A stretch of 64,000 bases of DNA from Pseudomonas fluorescens HK44. Its GTDB lineage: Bacteria; Pseudomonadota; Gammaproteobacteria; Pseudomonadales; Pseudomonadaceae. The notes beneath the pieces are model-generated. The model saw nothing but the letters and a program-made list of their open reading frames with translations, searched no databases and was not told the origin of the DNA. Positions 43,645 through 51,568 of this stretch are shown here, piece after piece; within the stretch, counting starts at the first letter, position 1; every line of letters starts with the position of its first letter. The position numbers were made by a program, and so were the translations under genes. The stretch lies in NCBI RefSeq assembly GCF_000217955.3, contig NZ_AFOY02000002.1:62001-126000 (forward strand), given 5' to 3'.

Positions 43645-44745
43645 TCAGCTTGCGGTGGCGCTCGATTCAGCCAGCGTCGGGTAGTCGATGTAGCCTGCTG
43701 CTCCGCCGCCATAGAGGGTGGAGGGATTGAAAGCGGACAACGGCGCGCCACTCTTGAGGCGTTCCACCAGATCCGGGTTGCCAATGAACGGGCGACCGAA
43801 CGCGATCAGATCAGCCTGGTCTTCGGCGAGCCGCGATGTCGCCAGGTCCAGGTCATAGCCGTTGTTGGCGATGTAGGTGTTTTTGAAACGCTGGCGCAGG
43901 GCGCCGAAATCGAATGGCGCCACGTCACGCGGGCCACCGGTCGCGCCTTCGACCATGTGCAGGTAAACGACGCCGAGGGCGTCGAGTTGATCGACGACGT
44001 AATCGAATTGCGCCTGCGGATCGCTGCTGGAAACGCCATTGGCCGGCGACACCGGCGACAGGCGCACACCGGTGCGATCCGCGCCGATTTCACTGACGAC
44101 GGCTGCCGTCACTTCGAGCAACAGACGCGCACGATTTTCAATCGAACCGCCGTAAACATCGGTGCGCAAGTTGGCGCTGTCCTTGAGGAACTGATCCAGC
44201 AAATAGCCGTTTGCGCCGTGAATCTCCACGCCATCGAACCCGGCGGCGACAGCGTTTGCCGCGGCCTGACGGAAATCGGAGACGATCCCCGGTAGTTCGC
44301 TGATGTCCAGTTCGCGCGGCTCGGAGACGTCTTCAAAGCGGTTGTTGACGAATACTTTTGTGGCGGCTCGCAGCGCAGAAGGGGCCACGGGTGCGGCGCG
44401 GTTTTCTTGCAGATCAACGTGCGACACACGGCCGACATGCCACAGTTGCAGGAAGATTTTTCCGCCCTTGGCGTGGACGGCATTGGTCACTTTGCGCCAG
44501 CCATCTATCTGCGCCTGCGTGTAGATCCCCGGGGTGTCCTGATAGCCCTGACCCTGTTGGGAAATCTGCGTAGCTTCGCTGATCAGCAAGCCTGCGCTTG
44601 CGCGTTGGCTGTAATAGGTGGCCGCGAACTCGCTTGGCACAAAGCCTTCGCCTGCGCGGTTGCGTGTCAGTGGCGCAAGGACGACACGGTTCGACAGCGT
44701 GAGGGCGCCAAGCGTGTAAGGAGTGAACAGATTCTGGTCGGTCAT
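43645..44745 (-). CDS. Old yellow enzyme family alkene reductase (NemA/XenB-like)
   Basis: 366 residues. TPYTLGALTLSNRVVLAPLT (FMN-barrel start), LLISEATQISQQGQGYQDTP, KIFLQLWHVGRVSH (the His of the active pair in this family), FDGVEIHGANGYLLDQFLKD and the phosphate site DLIAFGRPFIGNPDLVERL. These enzymes reduce activated C=C bonds, maleimides and nitro compounds with NADPH. It is the first gene of the operon and divergent from the TetR repressor, a common layout for the nemA/nemR type. Confidence 0.94.
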   Translation of the reverse strand: MTDQNLFTPYTLGALTLSNRVVLAPLTRNRAGEGFVPSEFAATYYSQRASAGLLISEATQISQQGQGYQDTPGIYTQAQIDGWRKVTNAVHAKGGKIFLQLWHVGRVSHVDLQENRAAPVAPSALRAATKVFVNNRFEDVSEPRELDISELPGIVSDFRQAAANAVAAGFDGVEIHGANGYLLDQFLKDSANLRTDVYGGSIENRARLLLEVTAAVVSEIGADRTGVRLSPVSPANGVSSSDPQAQFDYVVDQLDALGVVYLHMVEGATGGPRDVAPFDFGALRQRFKNTYIANNGYDLDLATSRLAEDQADLIAFGRPFIGNPDLVERLKSGAPLSAFNPSTLYGGGAAGYIDYPTLAESSATAS

Positions 44746-44789
44746 TTGGTATTTCTTCCGTGCCCGTTGATGGAGATCGGTTGTGCGTG

Positions 44790-44823
44790 CAATTAGGATG
44801 ATGATCGAAATCTAAACTGTCAA
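44790..44823 (-). promoter_or_regulatory. Probable promoter of the old-yellow-enzyme operon
   Basis: On the minus strand a perfect -35 TTGACA (44823-44818) is followed after about 17 bases by CATCCT/CCTAAT-like -10 DNA. It lies in the 149-base AT-rich gap shared with the TetR gene, where a TetR operator is expected. I found no clear palindrome. Confidence 0.45.
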
Positions 44824-44894
44824 TGATTTTGATTATGACCAACATCTATGTATCATTGGGCGCATGATTTCCCAGTGGACATGAGGTATTGCAC

Positions 44895-45482
44895 GTGAGA
44901 GTGACCAAGGCCCAGGCGCAGGCCAATCGGGAGCACATCGTTGAAACGGCCTCTGAGCTGTTCCGTGAGCGCGGCTTCGACGGCGTCGGTGTGTCGGATC
45001 TCATGGCGGCTGCCGGTTTCACCCATGGAGGTTTCTACAAGCATTTCGGTTCGAAGGCCGACCTGATGGCCGAAGCCTCGGCCAGCAGCCTTTCTAAATC
45101 GCTGGCAGGTGCTGAATCGCTCGATGTTCCGGGCTTCATTGACGTCTATGTGACGAGGGAGCATCGGGACAGACGTGGCAGCGGTTGCACCATGGCCGCG
45201 TTGTGTGGCGACGCGGCGCGTCAATCGGATGATTTGAAAGCGACATTTGCCGAAGGGATCGAGCACACCCTGCAAACACTGGGGGACAAATATCCGACCA
45301 GGCCGGATGCCGCGCCGGGTGAGGGGAGAAAGAAAATGATCGACCTGCTGTCTCGTGCTGTCGGTGCGATTATTTTGTCGCGTGCCTGCCCGGATGATTC
45401 CGCGCTGGCGGATGAGATCCTTGAGGTGTGCCGCGCTGAAATGTTTGCTTCGTTGCCGGTCGATGAAGTGGAAGCGGTGTAG
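44895..45482 (+). CDS. TetR-family repressor of the reductase operon
   Basis: 195 residues. The helix-turn-helix is complete: REHIVETASELFRERGFDGV / VSDLMAAAGFTHGGFYKHFG. The C-terminal ligand domain has RGSGCTMAALCGDAARQSDD with cysteines, which in the related NemR senses electrophiles, and ACPDDSALADEILEVC. The start is a GTG at 44895 with TGAGG 8 bases ahead; a TTG at 44889 would add two residues. It is divergent from the old yellow enzyme operon, which it probably represses. Confidence 0.92.
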   Translation: MRVTKAQAQANREHIVETASELFRERGFDGVGVSDLMAAAGFTHGGFYKHFGSKADLMAEASASSLSKSLAGAESLDVPGFIDVYVTREHRDRRGSGCTMAALCGDAARQSDDLKATFAEGIEHTLQTLGDKYPTRPDAAPGEGRKKMIDLLSRAVGAIILSRACPDDSALADEILEVCRAEMFASLPVDEVEAV

Positions 45483-45530
45483 AGGGGCGACTCATTCAAA
45501 GCATGGTTTTCGGTAGCACTTCGACTTTGA

Positions 45531-45680
45531 TGCTCGTACCCGAAAGTCAACTTTGGGTTGTGGATTCAACCGGTCTATGCTTTGGCGGGCCCCTTTGAAC
45601 AATGGCGGTCCCAATTCGAAGCATGGCATGCCAGCCTGGGGGCGCGAGACATCTGGGATGCAGCGCGCAGTGTGAAATGA
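45531..45680 (+). pseudogene. C-terminal remnant of an unknown gene
   Basis: A frame of about 47 codons after a stop reads VNFGLWIQPVYALAGPFEQW, then FEAWHASLGARDIWDAARSV, ending TGA. Its composition and aromatic pattern look like real protein, but there is no start or upstream part. The family is not recognised. The rest of 45483-45827 holds nothing else visible. Confidence 0.35.
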
Positions 45681-45827
45681 AAAACCGGGGAGTCTGTGAT
45701 TGGACGTTATTCGAACTGGACCCGAAGCAGTCATCGAAAAGAGACCGATAGGGATACGCTAAAGTTATGCGGGTCGTCGATCAGTTGCGATCCACTGTTC
45801 GCGCTGTGTCCGTCCCTGGAGCGTCCA

Positions 45828-46412
45828 ATGCCGCCCATCACCACGCGCCTGGTGGCGCTGTTGGTTCTTTGCCTGACTCTTGAAGTGCCGGCGCAGACCA
45901 ACGCCTGCCCAGCTGGCGAGAAACAAGTCTGCCTGGACGGCTGCATCTGCCTGCCGGATCTGGGGCAGATGCCTGATGGCATCTACCAGATCGCGGCACC
46001 TGCCCTGGCGCTGTGGCTGACCCAAGCCCGTGCTGAAGCAGCCAACGCCGACATCCAGCCCATTCCGCCGCACATCCGGGAGCAGTTGCTGCGCTGGTAC
46101 GACCCCAGCGTCCTCGATGCCGCGCGCTATAAAGTTAGCGACAACGGTCAACTCAGCGCCGCCACTGCCATGCTGCAAAACCCCGATGTCGGTGCCGTGA
46201 CGCTGATCGACATCATCCTCTTCCGGGACGCTCAAACCGCAGAGCAGGACGTCGCGCTCTGGGCTCACGAACTGAAGCATGTGCAGCAGTATCAGGAATG
46301 GGGCGTAGAAGGATTTGCCCAGCGCTATACACAAGATTTCAATGCTGTGGAGGCGCCGGCTTATGCCATACAGGCTGAGGTCAGACGGTCGGTGCGGGCA
46401 GGGACTCACTGA
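45828..46412 (+). CDS. Secreted protein with a DUF4157-like HExxH site
   Basis: 194 residues from the ATG at 45828 (GGAG 9 bases before). Signal peptide MPPITTRLVALLVLCLTLEV, cut near PAQTNA. A Cys-rich N-terminal patch follows (CPAGEKQVCLDGCICLPDL, four cysteines), then a metallopeptidase-like helix WAHELKHVQQYQEWGVEGFA, which has the HExxH-like HELKH. This helix is seen in DUF4157 (eCIS core) proteins, whose fuller versions are toxins or phage-tail-like components. Here the domain is short and exported. Function unknown. Confidence 0.7.
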   Translation: MPPITTRLVALLVLCLTLEVPAQTNACPAGEKQVCLDGCICLPDLGQMPDGIYQIAAPALALWLTQARAEAANADIQPIPPHIREQLLRWYDPSVLDAARYKVSDNGQLSAATAMLQNPDVGAVTLIDIILFRDAQTAEQDVALWAHELKHVQQYQEWGVEGFAQRYTQDFNAVEAPAYAIQAEVRRSVRAGTH

Positions 46413-46544
46413 AGATTGCCAGGTTGAAGAGGGCCAAATCCCTTGTTCCAAGGCTGATGCTGCGGGAACTTCAGAGTACTCGCCAGGTCAGTTGGGAGTT
46501 GTTTTACGGCAGTGCCGTCCGAGATCAGTCGAGTCCGCCCCCTG

Positions 46545-47327
46545 ATGCCAACCAAGAGTTTTCTGCCGGGTCTCATCCTGGTGTTCTGCGCCGTCGCGTC
46601 GCTTTGTTCGGTTGCTGCCGAGCGAAGAGCGCCCTCGCAAAGTAACAGCGCATCAACCACCCTGATCGAAACGGCCTCGCAGCAGTATGGAGATGGCCAG
46701 TTGGATCAAGCCGCTGCCACGCTGGAGCGTGCCCTGCATATCCAGCCGAACAATCCCGCGACCCTGCATTACCTCGGCGTATTGCGTCTTCAGCAGGGGC
46801 AGTACCAGCAGGCTGAAACGTTGGCGGTGCGCTCGAACATGCGGGTTGGTGGCAACGTCGCGTTACGCAACCGCAACTTCCAATTGATCCAGGCGGCGCA
46901 GCAGGCCCAGGCTTCGAATACCTCACCCAACGCCAAAGAGGACCAGGTCGCTGTACAGAAGGGGCTGGAAGAGGAGACCCAAAGGCGCCGCGAAGCAGAA
47001 ATGGCCGTTGCTGAACAATCCACTCTGGATGCTGGGCGCGACGCTGGTAACTTCGCTTACGCAAAGGCAGATGGGGTATCGGATTCACCGATGGCTGGCA
47101 GACCTCGGCCCGAAGGACAAATGCAAATGACTTCCGTCGAGCCAGAGCCAGAGCCAGAGCCCGAGTACGAGTACGACGAGGTCGAGATTCCCCGCGGCCA
47201 TTTGCCGCCTCCGGGTAAATGCCGAATCTGGTTTCCTGATCGCCCGCCGGGGCATCAGCCCGCACCCGGCAGCTGCGAGAAACTGCGATATCGGGTTCCG
47301 TTAGGGGCCTACCTGGTGCGCGGATGA
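46545..47327 (+). CDS. Exported TPR-like protein with an acidic repeat and PPGKCR motif
   Basis: 260 residues from the ATG at 46545 (an upstream GTG at 46512 adds a non-signal tail). Signal peptide LPGLILVFCAVASLCSVAAE. One or two TPR-type helix pairs: IETASQQYGDGQLDQAAATL / IQPNNPATLHYLGVLRLQQG. A charged helical linker follows, then an acidic repeat EPEPEPEPEYEYDEVE, and finally PPPGKCRIWFPDRPPGHQPA with PGSCEKLRY, a Cys/Pro motif known from small envelope proteins. It probably sits in the periplasm or outer membrane. Role unknown. Its 3' end overlaps a GNAT relic on the other strand. Confidence 0.7.
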   Translation: MPTKSFLPGLILVFCAVASLCSVAAERRAPSQSNSASTTLIETASQQYGDGQLDQAAATLERALHIQPNNPATLHYLGVLRLQQGQYQQAETLAVRSNMRVGGNVALRNRNFQLIQAAQQAQASNTSPNAKEDQVAVQKGLEEETQRRREAEMAVAEQSTLDAGRDAGNFAYAKADGVSDSPMAGRPRPEGQMQMTSVEPEPEPEPEYEYDEVEIPRGHLPPPGKCRIWFPDRPPGHQPAPGSCEKLRYRVPLGAYLVRG

Positions 47328-47412
47328 CTTTCTAACGGTTCCCATTCATCCAGGAAAGCAAACCCCTGCTTCTGATAGAAGTTCGAGGCTCTTGCATTGT
47401 CGGGAGAGACGT
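47309..47412 (-). pseudogene. C-terminal stump of a GNAT acetyltransferase
   Basis: Minus strand DVSPDNARASNFYQKQGFAF, then LDEWEPLES and stop: the last third of a GNAT fold (NARAxxFYxxxGF). The first two-thirds are missing. Its end overlaps the 3' end of the TPR gene by 19 bases. Confidence 0.7.
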
Positions 47413-47458
47413 CGCGCAATGGCCGCTTTTGGCTGTGGATTCAGCTTTTCCGGCGAGT

Positions 47459-47491
47459 TAGCAGCCAGTGCTGTCGGCGGATTTATCTCGC
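47459..47491 (+). repeat. Left arm of a 33-bp inverted repeat
   Basis: 30 of 33 bases match the reverse complement of 48130-48162; the inner 24 (47468-47491, starting GTGCTGTCGGCGGATTTATC) are perfect. Confidence 0.85.
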
Positions 47492-47561
47492 CATAGCAGG
47501 CACGTTCAAGCTCATTTCTGCGCCTACCCCGGCAAGCCTTCGGCTCGGGAAGTGTGTCGCA

Positions 47562-47581
47562 CCCCTCTATTGTTTGAGGGG
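47562..47581 (+). terminator. Small hairpin inside the repeat-bounded segment
   Basis: CCCCTC-TATTGTTT-GAGGGG; 6-bp stem, no T run. Confidence 0.4.
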
Positions 47582-47733
47582 CTCGTCAGCTATTTATGCA
47601 GCGGCTTCCTAGAACTTTTCCCTATTTACCGGTCTATGTGGATACGCACATAAAGCTCGGTAAGCGCGACCCGAAGGTTTTCCGCAGCCAAATGGCGACA
47701 TGTCCAATTGTCAATCAGAGGTTGTCTTTGCCC

Positions 47734-48120
47734 ATGAAATTTTATGTCCCACGGATGGTGCTCCTCGGCCTGTTCGCGTTTGCGGCAGTGGGCTCGGCAT
47801 CAGCCACACAGATGAAGACCTCAAACCCTGTTTTCGCAACTGAAGTCGCAGCCGTTCAGGCTCCGGTCCAGGCTGCCGGCAACCCTTGGCCGAGCTTGGC
47901 CAGTATGGCCGGCAAGCAGCCAGGGCCGTTGCTTGCCCATGACGACCGATACTGGCATGACGGCCGTTGGCACGATCGTAGAGAAGATTGGCGCCGAGAT
48001 GAATGGCGTAGAAACGAGTGGCGTAGAGAACAAGAGCGCCGGGAAGCCGAACGCCGTCGTGATTGGGAGCGCCATCATGAGCACCGCTACGATGACGATC
48101 ACCGCTACTATCGTCGCTAG
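47734..48120 (+). CDS. Exported Arg/His/Tyr-rich protein, RcnB-like in composition
   Basis: 128 residues from the ATG at 47734. Signal peptide VPRMVLLGLFAFAAVGSASA. The C-terminal 60 residues are low complexity and rich in Arg, His, Asp, Trp and Tyr (HDDRYWHDGRWHDRREDWRR and so on). Such composition appears in small periplasmic metal- or RNA-binding proteins (RcnB-like), but it is no proof. The ribosome site is weak. The gene is exactly bracketed by the inverted repeats at 47459 and 48130, so it may travel with them. Confidence 0.6.
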   Translation: MKFYVPRMVLLGLFAFAAVGSASATQMKTSNPVFATEVAAVQAPVQAAGNPWPSLASMAGKQPGPLLAHDDRYWHDGRWHDRREDWRRDEWRRNEWRREQERREAERRRDWERHHEHRYDDDHRYYRR

Positions 48121-48129
48121 TGCATAGCC

Positions 48130-48162
48130 GCGAGATAAATCCGCCGACAGCACCGCCTGCTG
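48130..48162 (-). repeat. Right arm of the 33-bp inverted repeat
   Basis: Starts GCGAGATAAATCCGCCGACA; mirror of 47459-47491. Confidence 0.85.
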
Positions 48163-48196
48163 ATTTGTAAATTCAGGTGGTGCTTAGCTACACGGA

Positions 48197-48358
48197 TCAG
48201 CTCTCGGAAGAAGTGATTGCATCTTGACTGGATTCAGCCGCCAGCTTCAATCGGTCAGCTTTGCAAATGTATTTAGACTTGCTTTTCGGTGCCAATTTGG
48301 CACTGGCCTTTTTGGCGTTAGCCTTTAATAACTGATTTATTTTTTTACGACGATTCAT
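48197..48358 (-). CDS. DUF2986 small basic protein
   Basis: 53 residues, MNRRKKINQLLKANAKKASA, then KLAPKSKSKYICKADRLKLA: the DUF2986 pattern of a short, lysine-rich protein. It is more AT-rich than its neighbours. Often found singly in gamma-proteobacteria; function unknown. No ribosome site of standard shape is visible. Confidence 0.8.
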   Translation of the reverse strand: MNRRKKINQLLKANAKKASAKLAPKSKSKYICKADRLKLAAESSQDAITSSES

Positions 48359-48447
48359 CTTTTCTACTCGGTTTATACGTTTTCGAATGATATCAGCTTA
48401 AATATCGGGCCAGACCCTTGTGGTGTGCACTTGAGCGCTTTTGGCCG

Positions 48448-49209
48448 TTATCTGCCCGATGCGTTCGGATATCGGTCCAGCAGAGGTGCCAGCAGTGCAC
48501 ACATGCCACGCCAGTGCGAACCCTCCCAGTAAATCCGTTGGCAGGCGTCGCAGCGCAGAAAGTGTGAATAGAGCGCGCCAACGCGTGGCGGTACCTGCGG
48601 CCGGGCGAGTTCCGGGCTGATCTCGTGCAGCGGCAGGTTGCAATGCAGGCACAGGCTGAAGGGGCGCGCGCTACGCGCCAGGTCGAGGCGCTCGTACACT
48701 TCGCGCAGCTGCAGCGACGGTTTCAGGGCATGCACGTAACAGCCGTGGCTGATGATCCGCCGCTTGAGCAGTTCGCGGTCGCGGGTTAGCACGATGCGTC
48801 CTTGCTGCGCAGCGATCGCGGCGATCTCGCCATCTTCGAAGCGATTGTCGTAGAGGGTGTCGAAACCGCTCATGCGCAGCAGGTTGGCCAGCCCGCCAAG
48901 GTGCGCATCGGCGACGAAGCGCAGCACCCGTAAAGGTTGCGCACGTACCTTTAGCAGCGGGCTGATGTCCAGCGCTTCGAACTTGGGATACACCGCCAAC
49001 CGGTCACCGTCGAAGATCACCCGCTCGAAACCCACCGACTCGCCGTTTAGCAACACCAGCTCGACCTCGGTGTGCGGTATCCCGAGCGCCTCGATCATGT
49101 GCTTGACCGTCGCCCCACGCGCGCACTCGCAGGTAAAGGACTGCCGCCGCCGTTCGGCCGGCAGGAAATCGTTGAGCTCCTCGTAGAAGCGAAAGGTTGC
49201 GCTGGTCAT
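48448..49209 (-). CDS. Mut7-C RNase-like protein with ubiquitin-like N-terminus
   Basis: 253 residues. About 1-85: beta-grasp, ubiquitin-like region (ATFRFYEELNDFLPAERRRQ). About 95-245: Mut7-C PIN-like nuclease domain with acidic residues in RFVADAHLGGLANLLRMSGF and RIVLTRDRELLKRR, and a C-terminal zinc knuckle CLHCN and RCDACQRIYW. The domain pair is known in bacteria, with suggested RNA-processing or toxin-like roles; the target is unproven. It stands alone, starting at the ATG at 49209. Confidence 0.88.
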   Translation of the reverse strand: MTSATFRFYEELNDFLPAERRRQSFTCECARGATVKHMIEALGIPHTEVELVLLNGESVGFERVIFDGDRLAVYPKFEALDISPLLKVRAQPLRVLRFVADAHLGGLANLLRMSGFDTLYDNRFEDGEIAAIAAQQGRIVLTRDRELLKRRIISHGCYVHALKPSLQLREVYERLDLARSARPFSLCLHCNLPLHEISPELARPQVPPRVGALYSHFLRCDACQRIYWEGSHWRGMCALLAPLLDRYPNASGR

Positions 49210-49414
49210 GCTGAACAGTATAGAGCCTCATTCAGAGCGACCTTTTTCAACGGCAACCCCTCCAAAAAGCACGGCAACATCTGGTTTGCCTGATCTGAAC
49301 TCGTTAGGATGCTTGCCTGATGGCAAGTTGCCTTTATTCTGCCCTGGCGCCTTCGGGGTTGCCTCGTGTGGAGGTCGTACCGGGGGTTTGTGGTGTGCCA
49401 ACCAAGGAGTCAGT

Positions 49415-49921
49415 ATGGGCATTGGTAATTATTTGATCGGCTTAGTCATCGTGTTGGTGATGGGGGCATTTTATCTGGTTTCACTCTACAACCGAGTCAT
49501 CCGATTGAGTAACATCATTCCGGAAAACCGTTCGAATATCGAAGTACTTCGTAAGAAAAAAGAGTACCTGATCACCCGAATGGTCGCGATCATTGACTCT
49601 TATGGGTTGCACGAAAAAGGCATTACAGAAAAAGTCAGTCTTGATTTTGGGCGTGGAGAGTCCTCAAGGGGGCAACCCACGGTTGATCGGCTTGCCTACT
49701 TGCGCATGGCGTTCCCAGAGCTAAAGGCTGACAGTCTGTATAACCAATTACTGTCTGAGCTGGCGGAGGTCGAAACAGATATCGCCAGCCGGCGCGAAGA
49801 CTTCAATACCAGTGTGCGTGCCTACAACACCGTGGTCACGCTATTTCCAGCCAACATTGTTCTCAGGCCCTTCGGATTCAAGCCCAAACCTTTTCTGGCG
49901 GTTGAAGATATCAATGCCTGA
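49415..49921 (+). CDS. LemA-family membrane protein
   Basis: 168 residues from the ATG at 49415 (AAGGAG 7 bases ahead). One N-terminal membrane helix (LIGLVIVLVMGAFYLVSLYN), then long helices with the LemA-type YNRVIRLSNIIPENRSNIEV and REDFNTSVRAYNTVVTLFPA. LemA proteins face the periplasm and have a poorly known role in envelope stress. It is followed after 22 bases by the zinc-ribbon membrane gene, so the two are an operon. Confidence 0.85.
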   Translation: MGIGNYLIGLVIVLVMGAFYLVSLYNRVIRLSNIIPENRSNIEVLRKKKEYLITRMVAIIDSYGLHEKGITEKVSLDFGRGESSRGQPTVDRLAYLRMAFPELKADSLYNQLLSELAEVETDIASRREDFNTSVRAYNTVVTLFPANIVLRPFGFKPKPFLAVEDINA

Positions 49922-49943
49922 CTCATTAAATGGACGTTGAATA

Positions 49944-51152
49944 ATGTTTACTGTTTTACCTAAAGCGACGTTGGCGCTAACGGCGGTCATTGCTTCTTCT
50001 TTTTTGACCACCGCTGAGTCGGCCAGCTTTGACTGCAACAAGGCCAGCAATGCTGTCGAGTTTGCAATCTGTGGCAATGGACAGCTCTCGTCTCTGGATG
50101 ACAGTCTGTCGCTAGAGTATCGACAGGCGTTGTCGCGCAATCCGAATATAAAAAAATTTCAGCTCGACTGGCTTACCGGCCCACGTGATAGCTGTGGCGC
50201 ACAAGTAGCGTGCCTCGTCAGCGCCTACCAACAACAATTGGAGATGTTGCGCAATATCAATGGCAAGCCAGCAGTGCAGGCTCAGGCAGCGACACCGGTC
50301 GAAAATCCGGTAGCCTCGCCGGTCTCCACCTCTGCGCCAGCAGACGCTTCGCACCGTGAAGCTGTGGCGTCTGAGCCAAAGCTTGCAGCCGATAATCCCA
50401 TCCCGATTCTGTTTGATGCAAAAGTACTCTATACCTCTCAATCCTATCTAAATGAGTACGCTTGGAGTGATCCTCAAAGCAAACTATTTGGCAAACCTGT
50501 CACGCAGTGGACGGACAATGATTTTGCTTACTTGGAATTTCAACTCAATAAACAGATCAGTGCAGAACGCGACGAAGCTGCTGCCTGGAACGCCCAGCAC
50601 AAACTAAAAGCCAATCCAGAAGATGATTCAACTTATCGGATACGAACCGGAGAAATGCGCAAAATCATTGCAGGCATTCCCCGGTTCAAATACTGGATTC
50701 AGCAGGCCAACATCAAGCTGGCGGCTCAGCAAGCACAGCAACAGCAGCAGTTGCTCAATGAGCGCCAAGCCCAGGTCGAGCGAGACAAAGCTCAAGTGGC
50801 TGCCCGGTTAGAAGCTCAACGGCAGGTGACCGTTCGTCAAGAACAAGACAGCACGGCTCGAATCGTATTTTTTGTTGTCGCGGCTATCGTCGCCGTCCTT
50901 GCGATATTCATCTGGAATACGTTTATCCGTAAGCGCTGTTCGCGCTGCAAGTCGCTGAATTTTGTCGTTGACGACGTCACTGAACTAGAGCGTTTCAGGG
51001 GGCATGTGAAGGTTCGGGAGAAACACTCCAGAGGCACGAATACCCGCGTGGTTAGCGCCATGCTTACCATTAACGAATATGACTATCGCTGCAAAGACTG
51101 CGGTCATCAATGGTCTGAAAAGAAGAAAGAGGAACTCGGCGCCAACGTGTAG
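49944..51152 (+). CDS. LprI-like, coiled-coil, transmembrane and zinc-ribbon protein
   Basis: 402 residues. Signal-like start (MFTVLPKATLALTAVIASSF), then a DUF1311/LprI-type module with paired cysteines (FDCNKASNAVEFAICGNGQL and LDDSLSLEYRQALS, about 28-62). A Pro/Ala linker, a long Gln-rich coiled coil (about 255-300), a membrane helix (IVFFVVAAIVAVLAIFIWNT, about 305-325), and a cytoplasmic zinc ribbon RCSRCKSLN / YRCKDCGHQW with two CxxC pairs follow. It is the partner of LemA. It could sense or shape the envelope and signal inwards; I know no described member with this exact order. Confidence 0.75.
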   Translation: MFTVLPKATLALTAVIASSFLTTAESASFDCNKASNAVEFAICGNGQLSSLDDSLSLEYRQALSRNPNIKKFQLDWLTGPRDSCGAQVACLVSAYQQQLEMLRNINGKPAVQAQAATPVENPVASPVSTSAPADASHREAVASEPKLAADNPIPILFDAKVLYTSQSYLNEYAWSDPQSKLFGKPVTQWTDNDFAYLEFQLNKQISAERDEAAAWNAQHKLKANPEDDSTYRIRTGEMRKIIAGIPRFKYWIQQANIKLAAQQAQQQQQLLNERQAQVERDKAQVAARLEAQRQVTVRQEQDSTARIVFFVVAAIVAVLAIFIWNTFIRKRCSRCKSLNFVVDDVTELERFRGHVKVREKHSRGTNTRVVSAMLTINEYDYRCKDCGHQWSEKKKEELGANV

Positions 51153-51331
51153 GTGTTCAGTCCTGGGAGTCGACTACAAACATCAGGCGCTCAAGAGAAT
51201 TTGCCGACAGCTTTTCAAGGTTGTCGGGTGGGAAGGTGTATGGATAACCTCCGGGTGTCGCTGCCAATTCAGCGATTGGGCGTCGCGGCCTGGACCAATC
51301 AAGGCTCCCACTGACTTCAAGGAGCTTCATC
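51153..51331 (+). other. Leader of a relic gene, similar at its end to the one at 2956-3174
   Basis: The stretch CCGACAGCTTTTCAAGG and the block CTGCCAATTCAGCGATTGG then GCGTCGCGGCCTGGACCAAT resemble 3112-3160 upstream of the small gene at 3175. No ORF. The promoter or leader seems kept although the gene behind is broken. Confidence 0.45.
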
Positions 51332-51461
51332 ATGCACAAGATCACTTCTGATCTCGTAGAAACCCCAAGCACTGCCCCTTACGCCTGCACCGACTCCTAA
51401 AAAACTCCACGACGCTGCCGAGCGGGCGCTGGATAACTACGATCAGCCGGAGGCGCCGTAG
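51332..51461 (+). pseudogene. Frameshifted DUF6124-like small gene
   Basis: MHKITSDLVETPSTAPYACT then TAA; one base off, the frame goes on as PKKLHDAAERALDNYDQPEA, the standard DUF6124 core (PKKLHDAAERALDxY). The length is 130 bases, not a multiple of three, confirming a one-base shift. The rest of the normal protein is also missing. The spacer to 51568 has nothing else. Confidence 0.8.
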
Positions 51462-51568
51462 TACCGCGTTGTAGCGAGGCGATTGCCCGTCGGCCGGTCG
51501 GCGTTGGCTCGCGACCGGTCGGTCGGTGGGTTGATGCTGGCGCAGCTGCCAGCGTTGCGCCGCGGTGC

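Noticed and set aside
47468..48153. Riboswitch or attenuator formed by the 24-bp inverted repeat
   Set aside because: Arms are 640 bases apart and enclose a whole gene, so a leader structure is unlikely; treated as a mobile-type repeat.
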